Below, one piece after another: positions 7,967-16,993 of a stretch of DNA of 64,000 nt. The stretch covers positions 4,000,909 to 4,064,908 of the forward strand of contig NZ_QYUK01000011.1 of NCBI RefSeq assembly GCF_003590945.1, written 5' to 3'. Position numbers and translations under genes: made by a program. A model generated the notes under the pieces. The model ran no database searches. It had not been told where the DNA came from and saw nothing but the letters and a program-made list of their open reading frames with translations. The stretch is from Oleomonas cavernae. Lineage in GTDB: Bacteria > Pseudomonadota > Alphaproteobacteria > Zavarziniales > Zavarziniaceae. Positions within the stretch are counted from its first letter, which is position 1; the number at the start of each line of letters is the position of its first letter.

Positions 7967-10188
7967 ATGCTTCAGCAGCGGGAGGAAACAGCCAGGCTGA
8001 CCGTCGAGGTCAACGGCCAGGCCATCGGGATCGAGCCGACCGAGACCATCCTGCAGGCGGCCCTGCGCGAGGGGATGGCCTTCCCCTATAGCTGCCGGGT
8101 CGGCGGCTGCGCCAGTTGCAAGTGCAAGCTGGTGGACGGCCAGGTGAAGGAACTGACCGAGACCACCTATATCCTGAGCGACGAGGACCTGGACGAGGGC
8201 TTCATCCTGGCCTGCCAGAGCGTGCCCAGGACGAATGTGAAGATCGCCGTCGACCTGCCCGAACAGGCCGCGCGGCGCCGGGTGGCGGGCAAGGTGGTCG
8301 CGCAGGAGCGCCTGACCCACGACATCACCCGCCTGCGCCTGGCCCTGGACGAACCGCTCGATTACAAGCCGGGGCAATTCGCCGACCTGGCCTTCGCTGC
8401 CCTGCCCGGCATCAGCCGCAGCTATTCCTTCGCGACACCGCCCGGTGCAGACGGCGTGGTCGAATTCTTCGTCCGCAAGGTGCCGGGCGGGTGTTCTCGT
8501 CCCGGGCCAACGACGGTGATGTCATCGGCGAGACCATGACGGTGGAAGGGCCGTCGGGCGATTTCTGGCTGCGGCCGGGCAGCGCCCCCCTGCTGCTGGT
8601 CGCCGGCGGCAGCGGGCTGGCGCCGATCCTGGCCCTGCTGCGGGCAGCGGCCGACGAGGGCTGCGCGCGGCCGGTGACCCTGCTGTTCGGTGCCCGCACG
8701 CAGCGCGACCTCTATGCCCTGGAGGAGATCCGCGCCATCGAGCGTGCCTGGAAGGGGCCGTTCCGCTTCACCCCCGTGCTCTCGGAGGCGGCGGCCGACG
8801 GCGCCTGGGCCGGTGCGCGCGGGCTGGTCACCGACCATCTGCTGGACGGTCTCGACACCAGCGCCCAGGTCTACCTGTGCGGTCCGCCGGCCATGATCGA
8901 CGCGGCGGAGGCGACGCTGCGGGAACGCGGCGTGACACAACGGCAGATCCATGCCGACCGCTTCCTGACCCGGGAGGACCTGGCCAATCGCGCCAGGCCC
9001 GCCGAGGCGCACAGCGGGGTCGAGGCCGGGATCTTCGACTACCTGAAATTCTTCCTGTTCCATGCCGTCGGCCTGTTCGCGGCCACCACGATCGTGGCGG
9101 GCGGCGCCTGGCCCACCTATGGGCTGCTGGGCACGCTGGCCTTCTACCTGATCGGCGATGCCATTTCGGGCGACGATACCTCGACGCCGCGTTACACCCG
9201 GCCGGGAATCCTGACCGTGCAGCTATGGCTGGCGTTGCCCTTGCTGAGCCTCATCGTCTTCGCGGCGATCTGGAGTGTCAGCCCGGGCGATCCGCTGGGC
9301 TTCGGCGCCCTGGTCACCCTGCTGACCGGGTTCGACGCGATCGCGGCGCGCGGCGCCACCTTCTGGGGCCACCACGTGTCGACCGCCGTCATCACCGGGC
9401 TGACCATCGGCATGATCGGCACGATCACGGCCCATGAGCTGACGCACCGGACCTGGGACCGCGTCTCGATGTTCTTCGGGCGCTGGCTGCTGGCCTTCAG
9501 CTTCGACACCGTGTTCTCGATCGAGCATGTCTACGGCCATCACCGCTATGTCTCGACCGAGCATGACCCGGCCACCGCGCCGCGCGGCCGCAACGTCTAC
9601 TACCACGTCGTCGCCTCGACCCTGAAAAGCAACCTGAGCGCCTGGAAGATCGAGCGCCGCCGCCTGCTGCGCCGCGGGCTCGGCCTGTGGTCCTGGCACA
9701 ATGCCTTCCTGCGCGGCCACCTGATGAGCCTGGGCCTGGTCGCCCTGGCCTGGGCGATCGGCGGCCCGGTGGGGGCGGGCTTCTTCGTGGTCTGCGCCCT
9801 GTGGGGCAAGGCGCTGCTCGAGATCGTCAACTATATGGAGCACTATGGCATGGTGCGCGACCCGGCGACCCCGGTGCAGCCGCGCCATTCGTGGAACACG
9901 ACCAAGCGCATCAGTTCCTGGTCGATGTTCAACCTGACGCGCCACTCGCACCACCATGCCCAGGGCGAGGTGCCCTACCAGGACCTGCGGCCTTTCCCCG
10001 AGGCACCGACCATGATCGGCGGCTACCTGACCACGATCGCCGTCGCCATGATCCCGCCCCTGTGGCATGCGCTGATGACGCCCAAGGTGCTGGCCTGGGA
10101 CCACGCCTATGCCAACGACGGCGAGCGGGAACTGGCCCGGCGCGCCAATGCCCGCAGCGGCATCGCCGCCTTCCAGCGGGCGGCCTGA
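7967..10188 (+). CDS. Ferredoxin-ferredoxin reductase-AlkB-type monooxygenase fusion (apparent frameshift near 8489)
   Basis: After adding one base this is a single 740-residue polypeptide that carries a whole monooxygenase electron chain. Residues 1-95 are a plant-type [2Fe-2S] ferredoxin (Cys43, Cys48, Cys51, Cys83). Next comes an FAD/NAD reductase with RSYSF, GGSGLAPI and YLCGPP. The C-terminal half is an integral-membrane di-iron hydroxylase with the AlkB histidine boxes HELTHR, EHVYGHH, NYMEHYG and RHSHHHA. It should hydroxylate alkanes or alkyl side chains without a separate rubredoxin. The frame breaks at the GGG of 8489-8491: before it the protein reads VRKVPGG, after it VFSS. One missing G restores the frame and no domain is lost. 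The start ATG follows GAGAGGGA. The divergent AraC gene is the likely regulator. Confidence 0.88.
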
Positions 10189-10211
10189 CGGCGAGGCCGG
10201 GCGGGGCCGCC

Positions 10212-10835
10212 CTATCGGCGGCCCTGTTCGGCTTCGCCGGGCGACGGCTCGGGCGAGGGTGTCGCCGCGGCAGGCGCGGACAGTTCGCGCTTGATGCAGT
10301 CGCGCCACACCGTCACCGCTTCATTGCTGCCCGCCAGCGGCCATTTGATGATCAGGCCGGCCAGATCGTCGGCGCCGACGCTGAGGGTCTGGCCATGGGT
10401 GAAGGCCTTGAGGAACTCGTCGCTTTGGGTGGCCGCCAGCGACATCGACAAGGTGGTGCCGACCTGCTGGGCCCGCCCGGCGCGATAGGCGATGCCGTCG
10501 ATCAACAGCACCGCCCGCCGCTCCAGCCGCAAACCGCCGGTGTCCGGCAGTTCCGGCCCACGGACGCCCAGGTACAGTTCGCGGGAGACATTGGCCGGGG
10601 TGGCCGCGATCCACAGCCGGCGGTCGCCCTTGCCGGTCTGCATCAGGGTGCACACATTATAGCTCTGGCCCTGGCTGTCGCGCATGGCGCCGGCGCCCAC
10701 CTGCCAGTTTTCGGGCAAGGTCGTGGTGGCATGGGGCGCCGTCGCGCTGGCCGCGACAGGTGTCGATTCGTCGACGCAGGCAGCCAGGCCGGCGGCCAGA
10801 CCGGCGACCAGGGCGAAGCGGATGGCTGTGCGCAT
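10212..10835 (-). CDS. Putative lipoprotein of unknown function
   Basis: The 207-residue protein has a lipoprotein signal: a basic start (MRTAIR), a hydrophobic stretch and the lipobox LAAC with the acceptor at Cys20. Asp and Glu follow two and three residues later at most, so inner-membrane retention is possible but uncertain. The rest is a soluble domain that I do not recognise, with two further cysteines and a Pro/Ala/Ser-rich C-terminal tail. Its stop lies 24 bp from the convergent monooxygenase stop. No function is assigned. Confidence 0.75.
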   Translation of the reverse strand: MRTAIRFALVAGLAAGLAACVDESTPVAASATAPHATTTLPENWQVGAGAMRDSQGQSYNVCTLMQTGKGDRRLWIAATPANVSRELYLGVRGPELPDTGGLRLERRAVLLIDGIAYRAGRAQQVGTTLSMSLAATQSDEFLKAFTHGQTLSVGADDLAGLIIKWPLAGSNEAVTVWRDCIKRELSAPAAATPSPEPSPGEAEQGRR

Positions 10836-11000
10836 GTTTTCCCCGAAAATCCCCGTCTCGCTCTATGAAACCGGCCACGCTGGGTCAACGGCAATCTTCG
10901 CCGAAAGATCCTCCGTTTTCGTTTGGGCGTTTTTGTTGATGTCCACCATAATGACGTATAAAAGGCGAATCCTCGACGCCAACCGGCGCAAGGCAGGCTC

Positions 11001-12221
11001 ATGGCCGATAAACACATCCTCCTGGTCATCGGTGGCGGCATCGCGGCTTACAAGTCGCTGGAATTGATCAGGCGCCTGCGCGAGCGCGGCATCGGCGTGC
11101 GCGCCATCCTGACCCGGGCCGGCAGCGAATTCGTCACGCCCCTGTCGGTCTCGGCCCTGACCGGCGACAAGGTCTACGGCGACCTGTTCTCGCTGACCGA
11201 TGAGGCCGAGATGGGCCACATCGAACTGAGCCGGGCCGCCGACCTGCTGGTGGTCGCCCCGGCCACCGCCGACCTGATGGCCAAGATGGCCAACGGGCAT
11301 GCCGACGACCTGGCCTCGACCGCCCTGCTCGCCACCGACAAGCGTGTGCTGATCGCCCCGGCCATGAACGTGCGCATGTGGGAACATGCGGCGACCCGGC
11401 GGAACCTGAAGCAGTTGACCGCCGACGGCGTCATGGTCGTCGGCCCCAATGACGGCGACATGGCCTGCGGCGAATACGGCCCCGGCCGCATGGCCGAGCC
11501 CCATGAAATCCTGGGCCGCATCCTGGCCTTCTACGAGGGCGAGGCGAACAGGCCGCTGGACGGCCGCCATGTCATCGTCACCTCGGGCCCGACCCACGAG
11601 CCGATCGACCCGGTGCGCTACATCGCCAATCGCTCGTCGGGCAAGCAGGGCCATGCCCTGGCCGCCGCCCTGGCCCGCCTGGGCGCGCGGGTGACGCTGG
11701 TCTCGGGCCCGGTGACCGAACCCGATCCCACGGGGGTTCAGACCATCCATGTCGAGACCGCGCGGGACATGGCCCAGGCCGTCGAGGACGCCCTGCCGGC
11801 CAGCGTCGCGGTCTGTGCCGCCGCGGTCGCCGACTGGCGGGTCGACGGCGAGGCCGGCCAGAAGATCAAGAAGGACGGCAGCGGTGCCGTCCCCACCCTG
11901 TCGCTGGTGGAGAACCCCGACATCCTGGCCTCGCTGTCGCGGCGCAACCAGGGCCGGCCGGCCCTGGTGATCGGCTTTGCCGCCGAGACCGAGAAGGTGG
12001 TCGACCATGCCCGCGCCAAGCTGGCGCGCAAGGGCTGCGACTGGATCGTCGCCAACGACGTGGGCTCTGGTCCCGACGGCGGCGTCATGGGCTCCACCGA
12101 CAACACCGTTCACATCGTCACCGGCGAGGGTATCGAGTCCTGGCCCAAGCTGTCCAAGATTGAAGTGGCGGCGCGCCTGGCGGCGCGCATCGCGCTAACC
12201 GTGAAGGAACGAAACATCTGA
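11001..12221 (+). CDS. coaBC: Bifunctional phosphopantothenoylcysteine decarboxylase/phosphopantothenate-cysteine ligase
   Basis: CoaBC carries out two steps of coenzyme A synthesis: joining cysteine to phosphopantothenate, then FMN-dependent decarboxylation. The 406-residue protein has the CoaC domain first, with the active-site residues His73 (GHIELSR), Asn123 (PAMN) and Cys156 (ACGEYGPGRM). These match E. coli His75, Asn125 and Cys158. The CoaB ligase domain follows from about residue 185 (TSGPTHEPIDPVR, NRSSGKQG). The start ATG 11001 lies downstream of AGGCAGG. The stop overlaps the ATG of the Rrf2 gene by one base (TGATG), which suggests translational coupling. A TATAAA at 10957-10962 is a possible -10 element. 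Confidence 0.97.
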   Translation: MADKHILLVIGGGIAAYKSLELIRRLRERGIGVRAILTRAGSEFVTPLSVSALTGDKVYGDLFSLTDEAEMGHIELSRAADLLVVAPATADLMAKMANGHADDLASTALLATDKRVLIAPAMNVRMWEHAATRRNLKQLTADGVMVVGPNDGDMACGEYGPGRMAEPHEILGRILAFYEGEANRPLDGRHVIVTSGPTHEPIDPVRYIANRSSGKQGHALAAALARLGARVTLVSGPVTEPDPTGVQTIHVETARDMAQAVEDALPASVAVCAAAVADWRVDGEAGQKIKKDGSGAVPTLSLVENPDILASLSRRNQGRPALVIGFAAETEKVVDHARAKLARKGCDWIVANDVGSGPDGGVMGSTDNTVHIVTGEGIESWPKLSKIEVAARLAARIALTVKERNI

Positions 12222-12688
12222 TGTTACGCCTGTCGCGCAAGATGCTGTTCGCCCTCGAAGCCGTGGTCGACATCGCCTACAACGCCCGGCCCGAGCCCGT
12301 GCAATCGAAAGAGATCACGCGCCGCCAGGGCATCCCCCAGCGCTATCTCGAGCAGGTGATGCAGCAACTGGTCCATGCCGGCGTGCTGAAAGGCGTGCGC
12401 GGGCCCAAGGGCGGCTATCGCCTGGCGCGCGAGCGCCGCCGCATCACGGTGGGCGAGATCATTCGCGTGGTCGGCGCCATCGAGAACGCGGAGGACGAGG
12501 AGGACGGCGGCGAGGGCCAGCCCATGACCTCGGACCTGGGGCGCAAGGTGGTCCAGCCATTGTGGAGCGAACTGCACGAGACCATCATGCTCAAGCTTGA
12601 TTCGATCACGGTCGAGGATCTGTGCCGGCGGGCCGAAGGTGCCGGCGTGCACTCGGAAGGCCGCGAGCGCATGGACTTCTCGATCTGA
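12221..12688 (+). CDS. Rrf2-family transcriptional regulator, likely of cysteine/sulfur metabolism
   Basis: This 155-residue winged-helix regulator shows the Rrf2 signature [35 protein letters not shown]. IscR and NsrR ligate a [2Fe-2S] cluster with three closely spaced cysteines. This protein has only one cysteine, near the C-terminus, so it should not carry such a cluster. It resembles the CymR/CysR type that senses cysteine metabolism. It sits between coaBC, which consumes cysteine, and cysK, which makes it. The overlap with coaBC and the 26-bp gap to cysK suggest one transcript. Its target sites were not identified. Confidence 0.88.
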   Translation: MLRLSRKMLFALEAVVDIAYNARPEPVQSKEITRRQGIPQRYLEQVMQQLVHAGVLKGVRGPKGGYRLARERRRITVGEIIRVVGAIENAEDEEDGGEGQPMTSDLGRKVVQPLWSELHETIMLKLDSITVEDLCRRAEGAGVHSEGRERMDFSI

Positions 12689-12714
12689 GTTTGGATTTCC
12701 TGGGAGGAATGATG

Positions 12715-13674
<960 letters not shown>

Positions 13675-13687
13675 TTACCCAAAAAAA

Positions 13688-13797
13688 CGTCATGGCCGGG
13701 CGAAGTCCCGGCCATCCACGTCGCCAAGCAGCCTATGCTGTCAACGGATGTGGCTCGTCCCGACGTGGATGACCGGGACGAGCCCGGTCATGACGAC
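13688..13797. repeat. Paired palindromic repeat (REP/BIME-like), family C
   Basis: Two related hairpins face each other. The first, around 13692-13714, is ATGGCCGGG-CGAAGT-CCCGGCCAT. The second, around 13768-13791, is ATGACCGGGACGAGCCCGGTCAT. The flanks GTCATG/CCACGTC and GACGTGG/CATGACG are inverted copies, so the whole unit folds as a large cruciform. It lies between the convergent cysK and acr3 genes and could end both transcripts. I know similar GTCATGGCCGGG units from alphaproteobacterial genomes. Confidence 0.8.
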
Positions 13798-13837
13798 TTG
13801 AAGGCAACGCTCGTGTGACGCGGAACAGCCCGGTCAT

Positions 13838-14896
13838 CTATCGCGGGGATTCGGCGGGGCGGGCGGCAGCCAGCGCGCCGCGTTCGTACCAGCCCTGGCT
13901 CGCATTGACGATGCGCACCACCGACAGCATCACCGGCACCTCGATCAGCACGCCGACCACGGTCGCCAGCGCAGCGCCTGAATCGAAGCCGAACAGGCTG
14001 ATGGCGGCGGCCACCGCCAGTTCGAAGAAATTGCTGGCGCCGATCAGGGCCGAGGGGCCGGCGACGCAGTGCTGCTCGCCGGCCAGGCGGTTCAGCAGAT
14101 AGGCAAGGCCGGCGTTGAAATAGACCTGGATCAGGATCGGCACCGCCAGCAGGGCGATGACCAGGGGCTGGGCCAGGATCTGTTCGCCCTGGAAGCCGAA
14201 CAGCAGCACCAGGGTTGCCAGCAGCGAGACCAGCGACACGGGCTGCAGCCTTGCCAGCAGACGCCTGAGCCCCGCCTCGCCGCCCGACGCCAGGACCACC
14301 CGGCGCACCAGTTGCGCGACGATCACCGGCACCACGATATAGAGCGCGACCGACAGCACCAGCGTGTCCCACGGCACCGTGATCGCCGAGAGGCCCAGCA
14401 GGAAGCCGACAATCGGCGCGAAGGCGAAGACCATGATGGTGTCGTTGAGCGCCACCTGGCTCAAGGTGAAATGCGGCTCGCCCCGGGTCAGGTTCGACCA
14501 GACGAAGACCATGGCGGTGCAAGGCGCCGCCGCCAGGATGATCAGGCCGGCGATATAGGAACCGATCTGGTCACCCGGCAGCCAGGGCGCGAACAGGTAA
14601 CCGATGAAGAGCCAGCCCAGCGCCGCCATCGAGAACGGCTTGACCGCCCAGTTGATGAACAAGGTGACGCCGATGCCGCGCCAGTGTGCCTTGACCTGGC
14701 CCAGGGCGGCGAAATCGATGCGTAGCAGCATCGGGATAATCATCAGCCAGATCAGCACGGCGACGGGCAGGTTCACCTTGGCGACTTCGGCCCCGCCGAT
14801 CACCTGGAAGACGCCGGGCAGGAAGTGCCCCAGGGCCACCCCGGCGACGATGCACAGGGCGACCCACAGGGTAAGCCAGCGTTCGAACAGCGACAT
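13838..14896 (-). CDS. ACR3-family arsenite efflux transporter
   Basis: This 352-residue integral membrane protein has about ten hydrophobic segments and exports arsenite. The conserved fourth-segment motif AAPCTAMVFVWS carries the family's essential cysteine, and a late GASNFFELAVA segment is also characteristic. It is of the ACR3 type, not the unrelated ArsB type, despite frequent mislabelling. The ATG at 14896 begins two bases after the arsC stop. It is the last gene of the arsR-arsC-acr3 operon. Confidence 0.95.
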   Translation of the reverse strand: MSLFERWLTLWVALCIVAGVALGHFLPGVFQVIGGAEVAKVNLPVAVLIWLMIIPMLLRIDFAALGQVKAHWRGIGVTLFINWAVKPFSMAALGWLFIGYLFAPWLPGDQIGSYIAGLIILAAAPCTAMVFVWSNLTRGEPHFTLSQVALNDTIMVFAFAPIVGFLLGLSAITVPWDTLVLSVALYIVVPVIVAQLVRRVVLASGGEAGLRRLLARLQPVSLVSLLATLVLLFGFQGEQILAQPLVIALLAVPILIQVYFNAGLAYLLNRLAGEQHCVAGPSALIGASNFFELAVAAAISLFGFDSGAALATVVGVLIEVPVMLSVVRIVNASQGWYERGALAAARPAESPR

Positions 14897-14898
14897 CC

Positions 14899-15426
14899 TC
14901 AGGCGGCCGGATGACGCGCGCTTGAAGCCCCGTCGCCGCGGCCAATCTCGTGCAGGTGGGTCTGCAGGGACAGGCGGTCGAGGCTGGCGACCGGCAGGGC
15001 GGCGAAGGTGCTGATCCGGTTCTTGAGATAGCGGAAGGCGGCAACGAAGGCTGCTTCCTTCTGGATCTCGGTCCCTTGCGCGGCGGCGGGGTCCTCGATC
15101 CCCCAATGGGCGGTCATCGGCTGGCCCGGCCAGATCGGGCAGACTTCGCCGGCGGCATCGTCGCAGACGGTAAAGACGAAATCCATGTGCGGCGCCCCGG
15201 GTACCGCGAACTCGTCCCAGGACTTGCTGCGCAGGTCGTCGGTCGGGTAGTCCATGCTGGCCAGCACCTTGACGGCCAGGGGATTGACCCCGCCCTTGGG
15301 GAAGCTGCCGGCCGAGTGGGCATTGAAGCGGCCGGCGCCGTCCCGGCGCAGGATGCTCTCGGCCATGATCGAGCGGGCGGAATTGCCGGTGCAGAGGAAG
15401 AGCACGTTGAAGATGTGGTCAGACAT
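14899..15426 (-). CDS. arsC: Arsenate reductase, thioredoxin-coupled type
   Basis: ArsC reduces arsenate to arsenite, the form exported by ACR3. The 175-residue protein belongs to the low-molecular-weight tyrosine phosphatase fold. It has the P-loop Cys12-x5-Arg18 (CTGNSAR) and the resolving pair Cys88 and Cys96 in TVCDDAAGEVCP, as in thioredoxin-linked ArsC. The last 30 residues or so, beyond the FRYLKNRI helix, extend past the usual end. The start overlaps the arsR stop by 8 bases, so the genes are translationally coupled. Confidence 0.95.
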   Translation of the reverse strand: MSDHIFNVLFLCTGNSARSIMAESILRRDGAGRFNAHSAGSFPKGGVNPLAVKVLASMDYPTDDLRSKSWDEFAVPGAPHMDFVFTVCDDAAGEVCPIWPGQPMTAHWGIEDPAAAQGTEIQKEAAFVAAFRYLKNRISTFAALPVASLDRLSLQTHLHEIGRGDGASSARHPAA

Positions 15427-15790
15427 CGGCGGTCTCCATGATGCAGCAGGTGGTGGTGGCGAGAGGTTCGGGCACGGGCGCGCAGAGCTCCGGCCGGCCC
15501 TGGCAGCAGTCGTTGGTCAGGAAGCCCACGAGGCGGTGGAAGCCCTCCAGGTCGGCGCGATAGAAGATGGTCCGGCCCTGGCGGTCGGCTTGGGCGAGCC
15601 CGGCCCGGCTGAGGATGGCGAGATGGCTCGACATGGTGTTGTGGGGCACGCCGCAGGTGGTCGCGATCTCGCCGGCCGGAATGCCTTGGGGGTGCGCCGC
15701 CAGGAGGGCCCGGAAGACCTTCAGCCGGGTCCGCTGGGCCAGCGCGCCGAGGGCGTCGATCGCGCCCAATTCGTCGATACTTGTGGACAT
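15419..15790 (-). CDS. arsR: ArsR-family arsenite-responsive repressor
   Basis: This 123-residue winged-helix repressor releases DNA when arsenite binds. The recognition helix is in VPHNTMSSHLAILSRAGL. The cysteines Cys95, Cys96 and Cys103 (NDCCQGRPELC) match the C-terminal As(III) site described for Acidithiobacillus ferrooxidans ArsR (Cys95/96/102). A further Cys115-Cys116 pair sits near the end. The chosen start is ATG 15790. A start further upstream (15817) would lie within the promoter described below. It leads the arsC-acr3 operon. Confidence 0.94.
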   Translation of the reverse strand: MSTSIDELGAIDALGALAQRTRLKVFRALLAAHPQGIPAGEIATTCGVPHNTMSSHLAILSRAGLAQADRQGRTIFYRADLEGFHRLVGFLTNDCCQGRPELCAPVPEPLATTTCCIMETADV

Positions 15791-15796
15791 ATCGAC

Positions 15797-15825
15797 CTTA
15801 TAGATCCGCCGGGCCATGAATGCAA
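15797..15825 (-). promoter_or_regulatory. Consensus sigma-70 promoter of arsR, possibly giving a leaderless mRNA
   Basis: On the minus strand TTGCAT (15825-15820) is followed after exactly 17 bp by TATAAG (15802-15797). Initiation six to seven bases downstream would fall at or one base before the arsR ATG (15790). The transcript would therefore have no or almost no leader. ArsR probably binds over the -10 region, which is AT-rich (TCTATAAGGTCGATATG). Confidence 0.65.
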
Positions 15826-15827
15826 CC

Positions 15828-15857
15828 GGCAACGGCGGCCCTGCGGCCGCCGTTGCC
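15828..15857 (-). terminator. 13-bp perfect hairpin between pstS and arsR
   Basis: GGCAACGGCGGCC at 15828-15840 and GGCCGCCGTTGCC at 15845-15857 are perfect complements around a four-base loop. It begins 8 bp after the pstS stop. There is no T-run beyond it on the minus strand, so it may terminate weakly or protect the pstS mRNA 3' end. Confidence 0.6.
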
Positions 15858-15865
15858 AAAGTCGA

Positions 15866-16897
15866 TCAGAACGCCGAGGTGTCGAGCGAGTCCAGGCCCT
15901 TGGCCACCGCCCGCTGCTTGGCGAGTTCGTCGGCCGAAAGCAGGATCAGGCCCTTGCCCTCGAGGTAGCCGTTGGCGGCAATGGCACGGTCCGAGAAGAA
16001 CTCGGCGATATATTCGGCGATGCCGGGCACGTCGCCGACCTGATACTTCTTCACATAGAAGTACAGCGAGCGGGACACCGGGTAGGCGCCGCCCTGGATG
16101 TTCTCGTAGGTCGGCTGCTTGCCGTCAACGGTGGCGCCCTTGATCTTGTCCTGGTTTTCCTCGAGGAAGCTGTAGCCGAAGACACCGACGGCGATCGGGT
16201 TGGCGACCAGCTTCTGGACGATCAGGTTGTCGTTCTCGCCGGCTTCGACGTAACCGCCGTCTTCGCGGATCTTCTGGCAGGCCTTGCCGGTGATCAGGTC
16301 CTTGTTCTCGGCCACTTCCTTGCAGCCCTCGTCCATCACCAGCTCGTTGAAGGCGTCGCGGGTGCCTGACGTCGGCGGCGGGCCCAGCACTTCGATCTTT
16401 TCAGCCGGCAGGCTGGGGTCGATCTCGTTCCAGGTCTTGTAGGGATTGTCGACGACGTCGCCATCGACCACGACCTCGGCGGCCAGCGCCTTCCAGATCT
16501 GGGCGCGGGTCAGCTTGAACGCCGGCGCGCTCTTGGCATTGGCCAGCACGATGCCGTCATAGCCGATCTTCAGCTCGACGATGTCCTGGACGCCGTTGGC
16601 CTGGCACTGGTCGATCTCGCTGCGCTTGATGCGGCGCGAGGCATTGGCGATGTCGGGGTAGTTCTCGCCGACGCCCGCGCAGAACAGCTTCAGGCCGCCG
16701 CCGGTGCCGGTCGACTCGACGATCGGGGTCTTGAACGCGCCGCCCTTGCCGAAGGTCTCGGCCACGGCGGTGGCAAAGGGGAACACGGTCGACGAACCGA
16801 CGACGCGGATCTGGTCGCGGGCCTGCGCGGTCGCGGCAAAGCCCGTGGCGAGGATGGCAGCCGTGGCGACGGCCGCGAGAGCGGATTTGACGGTCAT
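15866..16897 (-). CDS. pstS: Phosphate ABC transporter substrate-binding protein
   Basis: This is the periplasmic phosphate-binding component of the Pst high-affinity importer. The 343-residue precursor has a clear Sec signal (charged start, hydrophobic core, cleavage probably after AQA near residue 26). The mature protein begins DQIRVVGSSTVFPF and includes the phosphate-contact segments VGSSTVFP, STGTGGG and PTSGTRDAF. No pstC, pstA or pstB gene is next to it, so the membrane components must be encoded elsewhere. A Pho box lies upstream. The ars operon follows, which makes sense because arsenate enters through phosphate transporters. Confidence 0.94.
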   Translation of the reverse strand: MTVKSALAAVATAAILATGFAATAQARDQIRVVGSSTVFPFATAVAETFGKGGAFKTPIVESTGTGGGLKLFCAGVGENYPDIANASRRIKRSEIDQCQANGVQDIVELKIGYDGIVLANAKSAPAFKLTRAQIWKALAAEVVVDGDVVDNPYKTWNEIDPSLPAEKIEVLGPPPTSGTRDAFNELVMDEGCKEVAENKDLITGKACQKIREDGGYVEAGENDNLIVQKLVANPIAVGVFGYSFLEENQDKIKGATVDGKQPTYENIQGGAYPVSRSLYFYVKKYQVGDVPGIAEYIAEFFSDRAIAANGYLEGKGLILLSADELAKQRAVAKGLDSLDTSAF

Positions 16898-16946
16898 GGA
16901 CGGTCTCCCAGGAGTCAGGACGACGGGGCGACGCTACGCCCGCCGC

Positions 16947-16975
16947 GTGACCGATCCGTTGCACCTTGGTGACAG
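16947..16975 (-). promoter_or_regulatory. Pho box upstream of pstS
   Basis: Read on the minus strand, CTGTCAC (16975-16969), GTGCAAC (16964-16958) and CGGTCAC (16953-16947) repeat with exactly 11-bp periodicity. This is the hallmark of PhoB tandem half-sites (consensus CTGTCAT). The cluster ends 50 bp before the pstS ATG and lies just downstream of phoR, so pstS is probably induced at low phosphate from its own promoter. Confidence 0.7.
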
Positions 16976-16993
16976 ATCGATGGCGCCGCGCAC

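Noticed and set aside
8460-8520. Programmed frameshifting in the AlkB fusion gene
   Set aside because: I see no slippery heptamer or obvious downstream stimulator. Similar -1 breaks in unrelated genes favour sequencing error.
13838-14896. Naming the arsenite transporter arsB
   Set aside because: Motifs are those of the ACR3 family, which is not homologous to ArsB.
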